From contig CAJUBM010000066.1 in assembly GCA_910584735.1 (NCBI GenBank), positions 1-16,417 on the forward strand: a DNA stretch of 16,417 bases, written 5' to 3'. This document shows positions 7,455-14,451 of this stretch, one piece after another; position 1 is the stretch's first letter; each line of letters begins with the position of its first letter. A model generated the notes under the pieces. The model worked only from the letters and a program-made list of their open reading frames with translations. It was not told where the DNA came from and made no database searches. This DNA is from an uncultured Muribaculaceae bacterium (lineage in GTDB: Bacteria > Bacteroidota > Bacteroidia > Bacteroidales > Muribaculaceae). A program made the translations under genes and the position numbers.

Positions 7455-8192
7455 CTAATAGCGGGATGTTATTCCCAAAAGTTGCCGGACCATATGAGGC
7501 GACGTGGTTTTAACCTCATACTCATCCTGACCGGGAAGCCCCATATTCACACCCCCATGACGGAAGAGCATACCGCTCGGACGCGATTCACGGGCGGTTG
7601 TATGCACCGCCCCTACTCCCGTAGCCTGAATAAGTGATTCGCAATTCTCCACATTGATTCCGGCTCCGGCCATAACAAGGAGACGTCCGGCGGCAGCATC
7701 GACCAACGTCTTTATCATCTGCGCCCCGGCAGGTGCCGAAGAAGCAAGCCCGGAGGTCAGCAGCGCCGTACATCCGGCCCCCACCACATCTTCAAGTGCC
7801 TGCATCGGATTGCGGCACAAATCGAAAGCGCGATGGAATGTGACGGAGGAGGCTTTTGCTTTCTCCATGACGTGACGCAATGCCTCGGCATCGACATCAC
7901 CGGAGGGAGTCAGCATGCCTATCACTATGCCGGTAGCACCCTCGGCCACAGCGGTAGCGGCATCCTCCGCTATCAGACCAATCTCATCTTCGCTATATAG
8001 GAAGTCCCCCCCTCGCGGCCTTATCAGCACATTTATCTCGGGAAAACCAAGCCTTACAGCACTTCTAATCAACCCAAGCGAAGGGGTAAGCCCCCCTTCC
8101 GACAGAGAAGAGCAAAGTTCTATCCGGCTCGCGCCACCCTCTTTCGCACCCTTAAGGCTCTCTATATCGCCGCAACATATTTCAAGTTTCAT
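7455..8192 (-). CDS. cutC: CutC family TIM-barrel protein
   Basis: A 245-residue cytoplasmic protein aligning along its whole length with E. coli CutC (248 residues). It has LEICC at the N-terminus, SRIELC (22-27), EGGLTPSLG (32-40), IRPRGGDF (57-64), TFHRAFD (118-124), VMAGAGI (173-179) and VHTTA (196-200). CutC was named for copper homeostasis in E. coli, but that role is disputed and the reaction catalysed, if any, is unsettled. Here the gene sits 8 bases after a secreted fucosidase and just before the exported transglutaminase-like gene, with a sugar kinase heading the operon. That context points to carbohydrate or glycoconjugate metabolism rather than metal stress. No copper transporter or copper-responsive regulator is seen nearby. 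Identity as CutC family is firm; function is open. Confidence 0.93.
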   Translation of the reverse strand: MKLEICCGDIESLKGAKEGGASRIELCSSLSEGGLTPSLGLIRSAVRLGFPEINVLIRPRGGDFLYSEDEIGLIAEDAATAVAEGATGIVIGMLTPSGDVDAEALRHVMEKAKASSVTFHRAFDLCRNPMQALEDVVGAGCTALLTSGLASSAPAGAQMIKTLVDAAAGRLLVMAGAGINVENCESLIQATGVGAVHTTARESRPSGMLFRHGGVNMGLPGQDEYEVKTTSPHMVRQLLGITSRY

Positions 8193-8200
8193 CCGGGCAA

Positions 8201-9535
8201 TTATTTTCTCACTTCGAGTTCAACAATATAGTCAATACCGTCATGCCCGGCTATCACCGAGCCCGGGGATGCAAGGTGGAGCGTTACGCCGTCCTTATCT
8301 GTGGTGTATCTCACTTTCTCTTTGCCGGCGAACGTAAACGCCTTCTTCACCTTCATGGTGGTGGGAATATATACCTCTGTCACCCCCGGTGAAAGTATGT
8401 GGACAAACATGCGGTTTCCTTTACAGGTGGCCGTACCCCACTCCTGTGCCACGAACGGAGCGCCTTCCGTACCGTAGATTGTCTCCCCGTTAGCCCTGAG
8501 CCATATACCCATATCTTTTAGTCGTTCCAACGATGCCGCCGGTAGTTCGCCGTTAGGCTGCGGCCCGATATTAAGCAACAGGTTTGCCCCAAGGCCTGCG
8601 GCTTTCACCAGATACTGTATCAGGGTCTTGGAGTCCTTATAATTGGTATCGACGACCTTGTAGCCCCACATACCGTTCATCGTGTTGCACGTCTCCAACG
8701 GCAGACGGCTTATCTGCTGCCCGGAATAGCCTACAGTGTTCTCTCCGGGAAGATCCCGTTCGAAAATCTGAATATCCTCTCCCGGAAATACATCCTGATG
8801 ATGATTGTTTGCCACCATCGTACCCGGCTGAAGGCTGTGTACAAGGGCATACTGGTCGTCAAGCTGCCAATCGAACGGCACGGCATCCTCATCGTGATCC
8901 CACCATCCGTCAAACCATATAGCCCTTATCGGCCCGTAGTTGGTCAGTAGTTCGGTAAGCTGGCCGTTCATGAACTTATAATATCCCGGCCAGTCGGAAT
9001 ATGTGGAATCGCGCCCGGTGGTATGCCCCGTGCGCCCCTGAGGATAGTCCGGCCGCGTCCAGTCTATATGGGAATAATAAAGATGCAGGGCAAGGTCATT
9101 TCTCTGACATGCCTCCGAGAGTTCCTTAAGTACATCGCGTTTGAAAGGTGTGGCGTCCACTATGTTATAATCGCTCAGGGCGGTGTGGAACATCGAAAAC
9201 CCGTCATGATGGCGCGATGTGAATGTCACATATCCGGCCCCGGAATCCTTAATCGCTTTCGCCCACTCCTCGGCATCGAAGTCTATAGGGTAGAAACCTT
9301 TTGCCGCCTTGGCATATTCATCGGCTTTCGGGCCGTAGTTCAGATACCACTCCCCCTGGCCGAACATACTGTATATCCCCCAATGGATGAATATACCGAA
9401 ACGCTCATTAGAAAATTCCTCCTGAGAGCGGCGCACCTCCTCAGACGGGGTGTAGGCCGATGAGGCACAAGCCACCGGCGACATCATACCGCCACCGGCC
9501 ATAAGGAGGGCCGTGGCCAAAGCAATCTTATTCAT
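8201..9535 (-). CDS. Secreted alpha-L-fucosidase, glycoside hydrolase family 29
   Basis: A 444-residue exported enzyme predicted to remove terminal alpha-L-fucose from glycans by a retaining mechanism. The signal peptide covers about residues 1-24 (ending near VACA/SSAY). The catalytic (beta/alpha)-barrel spans about 30-355: RFGIFIHWGIYSMFG (45-59), TSRHHDGFSMF (106-116, fucose-binding His pair) and IWFDGWWD (206-213) with Asp209 as the predicted nucleophile. The acid/base is probably one of E259, E265 or E281; the sequence alone does not decide. A short beta-sandwich closes the protein (about 365-444). Length fits single-domain GH29 enzymes. Its start codon overlaps the end of the ROK kinase gene by 8 bases, implying coupled translation. 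Whether it acts broadly on aryl/alpha-1,2 linkages (GH29-A) or prefers alpha-1,3/1,4 (GH29-B) cannot be read from these motifs. Confidence 0.93.
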   Translation of the reverse strand: MNKIALATALLMAGGGMMSPVACASSAYTPSEEVRRSQEEFSNERFGIFIHWGIYSMFGQGEWYLNYGPKADEYAKAAKGFYPIDFDAEEWAKAIKDSGAGYVTFTSRHHDGFSMFHTALSDYNIVDATPFKRDVLKELSEACQRNDLALHLYYSHIDWTRPDYPQGRTGHTTGRDSTYSDWPGYYKFMNGQLTELLTNYGPIRAIWFDGWWDHDEDAVPFDWQLDDQYALVHSLQPGTMVANNHHQDVFPGEDIQIFERDLPGENTVGYSGQQISRLPLETCNTMNGMWGYKVVDTNYKDSKTLIQYLVKAAGLGANLLLNIGPQPNGELPAASLERLKDMGIWLRANGETIYGTEGAPFVAQEWGTATCKGNRMFVHILSPGVTEVYIPTTMKVKKAFTFAGKEKVRYTTDKDGVTLHLASPGSVIAGHDGIDYIVELEVRK

Positions 9536-10511
9536 CCTTTTTTACATTCTTTTTTTCATAATGTAACGGAAGCGATGCCGCACCCAACAGGGCGGCATCC
9601 GCCTCCGGAAGAGAGGAGGTCAATATCCTGATTCGTCCTTTATAAACGTACAGAGCCTCACGCTCCAATGCCTCACGCATGGCATCGACCATAAACCGGG
9701 CAGCCCCGGCCACGCCGCCGAAAAGTATTATGGCATCAGGGTCGGAGAAGGCTGCAAATGAAGCACATGCCGTGCCTATTGCATCGCCCGTGAATCGGAA
9801 TACCTCCAAAGCCAGCGCGTCATTCTTCTCAGCCGCCCGGCCTATATCCCGTGCCGACAGAGCATCCCTGTCTATATCTCTAAGGGAGGAGGGTATTGCC
9901 TCGGAATCAAGCAACCTCCGGGCAGTCTCCACTACCCCTCCGGCCGAGGAAACCGTCTGTAGACAGCCCCGTCGTCCACAGGCACACATTCGGTCGGCGG
10001 CGAAAGGGAATACCATGTGTCCGAGTTCACCGGCATATCCACGGCTCCCCGACAGCAGATGGCCGTCAACCACTATCCCGGCTCCGACGCCGGTACCGAG
10101 TGTCAGCATTATAAAATTATCAAGTCCCTGCGCCACACCGTAGGTCATCTCGCCTATAGCAGCCGCATTGGCATCATTGGTGATGAATGTCGGCATACCG
10201 GCGGCATCTTCCATAAGTCTTACCAACGGGAAATTAGGCCACGGCAGGTTTGCCGCGCCCTCGACAAGGCCCGTTTCGGCGTTGGCACACGGCACCCCGA
10301 CCCCGATTCCGGCCACAATGCTTTGCGCAGGAAGTCTATTCACCAACTTTTCTATTTCAGCCGCGATACATCCTACAAAGGTCTCAGGGGAAGCGTGGCC
10401 GACAGTCGGAATCTTCACACAGTCAACGATACTACCTGTATCCGCCACCATACCGATAACGGTATTGGTGCCGCCTATATCAATTCCGACCGTATATTTT
10501 CGTTCATCCAT
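9528..10511 (-). CDS. ROK family sugar kinase (glucokinase-like)
   Basis: A 327-residue cytoplasmic kinase that likely phosphorylates a hexose or N-acetylhexosamine with ATP. ROK landmarks are in order: phosphate-loop DIGGTNT (11-17), catalytic TNDANAAAIGE (111-121) with Asp113, LTLGTGVGAGI (136-146), ELGH (162-165) with sugar-contacting Glu162 and zinc ligand His165, and the zinc motif CACGRRGC (176-183). The residue after this motif that is normally Glu (GCxE), and which contacts the sugar in structurally known ROK kinases, is Gln185 here (codon CAG), so substrate preference may be shifted. There is no N-terminal DNA-binding domain, so it is not a NagC/XylR-type repressor. First gene of the operon; it overlaps the fucosidase start by 8 bases. 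A sugar kinase with a fucosidase suggests use of sugars released from fucosylated glycans, although fucose itself is usually phosphorylated by non-ROK kinases. Confidence 0.93.
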   Translation of the reverse strand: MDERKYTVGIDIGGTNTVIGMVADTGSIVDCVKIPTVGHASPETFVGCIAAEIEKLVNRLPAQSIVAGIGVGVPCANAETGLVEGAANLPWPNFPLVRLMEDAAGMPTFITNDANAAAIGEMTYGVAQGLDNFIMLTLGTGVGAGIVVDGHLLSGSRGYAGELGHMVFPFAADRMCACGRRGCLQTVSSAGGVVETARRLLDSEAIPSSLRDIDRDALSARDIGRAAEKNDALALEVFRFTGDAIGTACASFAAFSDPDAIILFGGVAGAARFMVDAMREALEREALYVYKGRIRILTSSLPEADAALLGAASLPLHYEKKNVKKDE

Positions 10512-10577
10512 ATTGATAGGATTCTCAGTTTTTCATGGTCTATATCCCCGGTTTACGATACCACCGGGTGCATGTTG

Positions 10578-10585
10578 CAAATTTA
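10578..10585 (-). promoter_or_regulatory. Putative -7 element of the ROK/fucosidase/cutC operon
   Basis: The minus strand reads TAAATTTG here (complement CAAATTTA), an exact TAnnTTTG match, 66 bases upstream of the ROK start codon. No TTTG is found 19-21 bases further upstream; the nearest TTG lies 25 bases away (10611-10613). Transcription would begin near 10571. Confidence is limited by the missing -33 box. Confidence 0.45.
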
Positions 10586-10635
10586 AGCAAAAGATTTCAA
10601 TAATCCGTTCCAATCATCCGAATTGATACCGGCTG

Positions 10636-13131
10636 CTATTGCGGATCTACATCGTAATACACCACGGCGCTCTTCATTGATGGAAGAGAGTGCATCTCTA
10701 CATAAGTCTGCCTCAGGAGGTTCTTTACATCGGACATCGATACCTCCGGCTCTATCTTAAGCACTATACGCCTTATATACAACCCCTGCACGCGCGCCAC
10801 GGCAGGCTCCTGCGGACCGAGCACACGCTGCCCCAAAAGCTCGCGCAGACGTCCGGCATAGTTGTCGGCGATAAGACGCAACGCAGCTGCATCGCGATGT
10901 TTCACGTACATATAGACAATCCGGCAGAAGGGGGGATAGAAATAGCGCTGCCGTTCGCGTATCTCATAATCATAAAACCCTTGATAATCATGCGCAAGCA
11001 CATAGGCCAAAACGGGATGGGCGGGATTATAAGTCTGAATCAGGACACGCCCTTTCTGGCCGTCACGGCGTCCAGCGCGCCCGGACACCTGTTCCAGCAT
11101 ATTGAACGCCCTCTCCGCCGACCTGAAATCGGGCAGGTTGATTAACGAATCGGCGCTCACCACACACACAGTCTCCACTCCCTCGAAGTCCAGTCCTTTG
11201 GTGACCATCTGGGTACCGACCAGCATATCAGCCTTATGGCGGGAGAACTCATCGATGATATGACCGTAGGAATCTTTATTGCGGGTGGAATCCAGATCCA
11301 TCCTCAGAATCTTTGCTTCCGGGAAGATTCTTGATACCTCGTCCTCCACACGCTCCGTGCCATATCCCAGCACCTCGATGGCAGGCTCCTTACACTGAGG
11401 ACACACCTGCGGCAACTGATATACCGCCCCGCAGTAATGACAACGAAGCTGGTTCAGATTGCGGTGGTAGGTCAGAGCCACGTCACACTGGTCGCATTTA
11501 GGAGTCCACGCACACTGCTTGCAGCGGGCTATCGGCGCATACCCCCGGCGGTTCTGGAAAAAGATAACCTGCCGCCCCTCTTTGAGGCTTTGCCGGGCAG
11601 CCGCTATCGACGCGAAAGCGAGAGCCCCGTCTGTCTCCCGGGATTTCCGGGCCTGCTTCATATCTATGGTGCGCATCGCGGGGAGTGACACATTCTCGCC
11701 ATAACGCTCGTTGAGTTGTACAAGTCCGAACTTGCCGGTCGTGGCCTTATAGAATGTCTCCACCGCCGGGGTGGCTGATCCCAAAAGAGTCTTTGCCCCG
11801 TGCATACGGGCAAGAACGACAGCCGCATCACGGGCATTATAACGCGGAGCCGGGTCAAACTGCTTATAACTCGTCTCATGCTCTTCGTCCACAATCACCA
11901 CCCCGAGTTTGGCAAAAGGGAGGAACACTGACGAACGCGCCCCGATAACGACACATGGTTCGGAGGATGAGAGCAGTTTCTTCCATATATCCACCCTCTC
12001 ATTGTCGGAGAATTTGGAATGATAAATCACCACCTTGTCGCCGAACACCTCTTGCAGACGCCGTGTAAGCTGTGTGGTAAGGGCAATCTCCGGGACGAGG
12101 TACAACGCCTGGTCGCCACGTCCCATCACATAGTTTATAATGTGTATATAGATTTCGGTCTTTCCCGATGAGGTTACCCCGTGGAGCAACGTCACATCCT
12201 TTTCAAACCAAGATTTATGTATGCCGTCAAGAGCCTCCTGCTGAGCCGCGCTAAGGAGGGGAAGCGCTCCTCCGGCCACTCCCTCATATCTGAAGCGGTT
12301 TATCTCTTTCTCGTAAATCTCCACAGCCCCTTTCTTCTCAAGAGCCTTAAGAATGGCCGGAGACACCTGCGCGCGTCCAAGCAAATCTGCCCGGGAAACC
12401 TCCCTGACATCCCCGCGATGCACCCCCGACAACTCGGCCAAAGCCAACAGAAGGGTCTCCTGTTTCTTGGCCCCCTTGGCCAAAGCAAACGCGGCCGCAA
12501 CCCCCGATGTCCCTCCGACAATACGAACGAAACTCTCCTTCTTTGTGCGATACCGCTCCACTAATTTTTCCGATACAATAATAGCGCCGGAATTTATAAG
12601 CCGGTTCACAACGGCCTGCGTACCATGGCGGTCAAGACGTTTCACAATCTCCGCAACCGTCATATGCCCCTCATGCTGCAACAACTGGGTTACGGCCACA
12701 TAATGCTCGTTTGAGAAAATCTCCTCGCCCTGCTCATAATCGGGATTCAGTTCTACGAAAGTCTCACTCTCTATCTTCAACCCCGCAGGCACGGCAGCCT
12801 TGTAGACGTCCCCGACCGCGCAAAGATAATAATCGGCAAGCCATTCCCAAAGCCGCATCTGCGGATGCCTTATTATCGGAGCGGAGTCCAGCGTCATTGC
12901 AATGTCACGCACCTCTATCCCCTCAGGCGCCCTTGCCACCATTCCGGCAACAATGCCAGTGTAGAACTTCTTCCGTCCGAAAGGCACTATCACCCTGTGG
13001 CCTACACCTGCGCCACCACGCATCTGCGGCGGCACACGGTAGGTGAACGTGGCATGGAGCGGCAGGGGAAGCACCACTTCGATATACTCCCCCGCACTCA
13101 CCGATATTTCTTTCTGCTGGCTCATTGACAT
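10636..13131 (-). CDS. priA: Primosomal replication-restart helicase PriA
   Basis: An 831-residue 3'-to-5' DNA helicase that recognises stalled forks and reloads the replisome. The N-terminal 3'-end-binding domain (EVVLPLPLHATFTYRVP, 18-34) and a winged-helix region (about 135-280) precede the helicase core. Walker A is GVTSSGKT (318-325), Walker B is DEEH (415-418), then GSATP (451-455). The zinc-binding insertion has all eight expected cysteines: C537, C540, C546, C549, C564, C567, C577 and C580. Helicase motifs VGTQMVTKGLDF (638-649) and QVSGRAGR (681-688) follow. Length is slightly above the 730-residue E. coli protein and normal for Bacteroidetes. Two Met codons lie at the start (13131 and residue 3); the upstream one is kept because the promoter lies just beyond it. 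It is transcribed alone, divergent from galM. Confidence 0.98.
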   Translation of the reverse strand: MSMSQQKEISVSAGEYIEVVLPLPLHATFTYRVPPQMRGGAGVGHRVIVPFGRKKFYTGIVAGMVARAPEGIEVRDIAMTLDSAPIIRHPQMRLWEWLADYYLCAVGDVYKAAVPAGLKIESETFVELNPDYEQGEEIFSNEHYVAVTQLLQHEGHMTVAEIVKRLDRHGTQAVVNRLINSGAIIVSEKLVERYRTKKESFVRIVGGTSGVAAAFALAKGAKKQETLLLALAELSGVHRGDVREVSRADLLGRAQVSPAILKALEKKGAVEIYEKEINRFRYEGVAGGALPLLSAAQQEALDGIHKSWFEKDVTLLHGVTSSGKTEIYIHIINYVMGRGDQALYLVPEIALTTQLTRRLQEVFGDKVVIYHSKFSDNERVDIWKKLLSSSEPCVVIGARSSVFLPFAKLGVVIVDEEHETSYKQFDPAPRYNARDAAVVLARMHGAKTLLGSATPAVETFYKATTGKFGLVQLNERYGENVSLPAMRTIDMKQARKSRETDGALAFASIAAARQSLKEGRQVIFFQNRRGYAPIARCKQCAWTPKCDQCDVALTYHRNLNQLRCHYCGAVYQLPQVCPQCKEPAIEVLGYGTERVEDEVSRIFPEAKILRMDLDSTRNKDSYGHIIDEFSRHKADMLVGTQMVTKGLDFEGVETVCVVSADSLINLPDFRSAERAFNMLEQVSGRAGRRDGQKGRVLIQTYNPAHPVLAYVLAHDYQGFYDYEIRERQRYFYPPFCRIVYMYVKHRDAAALRLIADNYAGRLRELLGQRVLGPQEPAVARVQGLYIRRIVLKIEPEVSMSDVKNLLRQTYVEMHSLPSMKSAVVYYDVDPQ

Positions 13132-13154
13132 ACGCTTGTACTAAAATTCCAATA

Positions 13155-13185
13155 CAAAGGTAAGTTTTTTTACCGACAATGCGAA
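13155..13185 (-). promoter_or_regulatory. Promoter of priA
   Basis: On the minus strand the -7 element is TACCTTTG (complement CAAAGGTA at 13155-13162). A weak -33 match TTCG (complement at 13182-13185) precedes it by 19 bases. Predicted start is near 13148, leaving a leader of under 20 nt. It overlaps the divergent galM promoter. Confidence 0.55.
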
Positions 13186-13200
13186 TTTTTCGTACTTTTG
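13169..13200 (+). promoter_or_regulatory. Promoter of galM
   Basis: The -7 element TACTTTTG (13193-13200) matches TAnnTTTG. A near-consensus TTTA (13169-13172) sits 20 bases upstream in place of TTTG. Transcription would start near 13207, 24 bases before the ATG at 13231. This rules out the in-frame ATG at 13198, which falls inside the -7 box. Confidence 0.55.
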
Positions 13201-13230
13201 TCATATCGTTTCCAAACACGCTATAATTTC

Positions 13231-14280
13231 ATGAAAATCGAACGTCAGACAATGGCCACTCCCATAGGCCGGATAACATATTTCACCATAACGAACAATG
13301 AGGGAGCGCGGGTAGTGCTATCCGAACTCGGAGCGGGGATAATATCATTAGAAGTCCCAGACCGCGATGGAAAGCGGGCAGATGTGGTTATCGGCTATTC
13401 TGATGCTGCAAGCTATATCGGCGACGGCCCATGCGCCGGCAAGACGCCCGGCAGGTATGCTAACCGCATCGCCGCAGGGCGCCTGTGCATAGATAATAAT
13501 GAATACCGTCTGCCAATTAACAACGGCCCCAACCATCTGCACGGAGGCCCGGATGGTTTCCAGAACCAAATATGGCATGGCGAGACACTCAATGATGATA
13601 CCGTAGTCTTTTCCCTTGAAAGTCCTGACGGGGATTCCGGCTATCCCGGTGTACTTTCAGCGAAGGTAACTTACAAGTGGGATGACCAATGCCGTCTGAC
13701 TATAACCTACGAAGCCACGACCGACCGCGACACAGTTGCAAACCTCACCAACCATACCTATTGGAACCTCGCCGGACACAATGCCGGGAGAGATGCCGCC
13801 ATGTCCCACGAACTGACATTGGAATGTTCGCGATGGCTCCCTACCGACTCCACCCTTGTGCCGACGGGGGAATTGTCCCCGGTGGCCGGAACACCGATGG
13901 ATTTCACTCACCCCAAACCTGTAGGCCGCGACATAAATGCGGATTTCCAAGCCCTACGTTACGGCAAAGGCTACGATAACTGCTGGGTAGCCGACAGTTT
14001 TGACGGAAACATCCATCATATAGCCACATTGCGTGACCCTGAATCAGGGCGCAGACTCGATATCCTCACCGACCAGCCTGCCGCGCAAGTCTATACAGGC
14101 AACTGGCTCACCGGCTCTCCTCTTGGAAAGGATGGCGCGGAATATAGCGACTACTGTGCCATCGCCATAGAATGTCAAGGATTCCCGGACGCCCCGAACC
14201 AACCCTCATTCCCATCACAGCTTGTCACTCCGTCCCACCCTTACCTACGCCATATCATATTTGAACTCTCAGCATCATAA
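13231..14280 (+). CDS. galM: Aldose 1-epimerase (mutarotase)
   Basis: A 349-residue enzyme that interconverts alpha and beta anomers of galactose, glucose and related aldoses, feeding the Leloir pathway and hexose kinases. Family landmarks are present: GRYANR (74-79), NHLHGG (101-106) with a substrate-binding His, NHTYWNLAG (174-182) with catalytic acid His175, YDNCW (248-252) with Asp249, and IECQGFPDAPNQP (313-325) with Glu314 as catalytic base. No signal peptide is visible, so it is probably cytoplasmic. I place the start at MKIERQ (13231), not at the upstream in-frame ATG 13198, because the -7 promoter box occupies 13193-13200 and homologues begin near this point. It is a single gene; priA is divergent and the CotH-family gene downstream has its own promoter. 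No strong terminator follows. Confidence 0.95.
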   Translation: MKIERQTMATPIGRITYFTITNNEGARVVLSELGAGIISLEVPDRDGKRADVVIGYSDAASYIGDGPCAGKTPGRYANRIAAGRLCIDNNEYRLPINNGPNHLHGGPDGFQNQIWHGETLNDDTVVFSLESPDGDSGYPGVLSAKVTYKWDDQCRLTITYEATTDRDTVANLTNHTYWNLAGHNAGRDAAMSHELTLECSRWLPTDSTLVPTGELSPVAGTPMDFTHPKPVGRDINADFQALRYGKGYDNCWVADSFDGNIHHIATLRDPESGRRLDILTDQPAAQVYTGNWLTGSPLGKDGAEYSDYCAIAIECQGFPDAPNQPSFPSQLVTPSHPYLRHIIFELSAS

Positions 14281-14351
14281 AACCCATAGTATCCCATATA
14301 TAACTCCCGATACACCTCCGGCATTAAAACGTAAAGAGATTTACGGCTGCA

Positions 14352-14383
14352 TTTGGTAGCATCGGGACAAATGCATAACTTTG
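14352..14383 (+). promoter_or_regulatory. Promoter of the CotH-family gene
   Basis: A -33 element TTTG (14352-14355) and a -7 element TAACTTTG (14376-14383) are separated by exactly 20 bases, a full Bacteroidetes consensus match. Transcription would start near 14390, giving a leader of about 60 nt before the ATG at 14452. The -7 box and predicted start lie inside a long inverted repeat. A second TAnnTTTG (14388-14395) has no matching -33. Confidence 0.65.
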
Positions 14384-14414
14384 CGGATAAATTTGCGGAT
14401 TTATCCGCAAAGTT
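14377..14414. repeat. Perfect 16-bp inverted repeat over the CotH-gene transcription start
   Basis: The arms AACTTTGCGGATAAAT (14377-14392) and ATTTATCCGCAAAGTT (14399-14414) are exact reverse complements around a 6-nt spacer. The nonamer TTTGCGGAT occurs three times: direct at 14380-14388 and 14392-14400, inverted at 14403-14411. The second and third copies can also form their own hairpin (8-bp stem, TTTA loop), which would lie at the very 5' end of the mRNA. Position over the -7 box and start site suggests an operator or a 5' mRNA structure. Confidence 0.85.
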
Positions 14415-14451
14415 GCTATGTAATTATCTTACTTCATTCTATTTTATATCC

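Noticed and set aside
9528..10511. ROK-type transcriptional repressor (NagC/XylR-like)
   Set aside because: There is no N-terminal helix-turn-helix domain; the protein begins directly at the phosphate-binding DIGGTN motif.
14330..14345. galM terminator (CGTAAA-gaga-TTTACG)
   Set aside because: The stem is only 6 bp, AT-rich and without a T-tract; too weak to call.
14377..14414. Phase-variable invertible promoter or recombinase site
   Set aside because: The spacer is only 6 bases, so inversion would change almost nothing, and no recombinase gene is nearby.
14353..14451. Earlier in-frame starts for the CotH-family protein (662-residue version)
   Set aside because: These codons overlap the -33/-7 promoter and the inverted repeat, and would place 33 residues before an obvious signal peptide.
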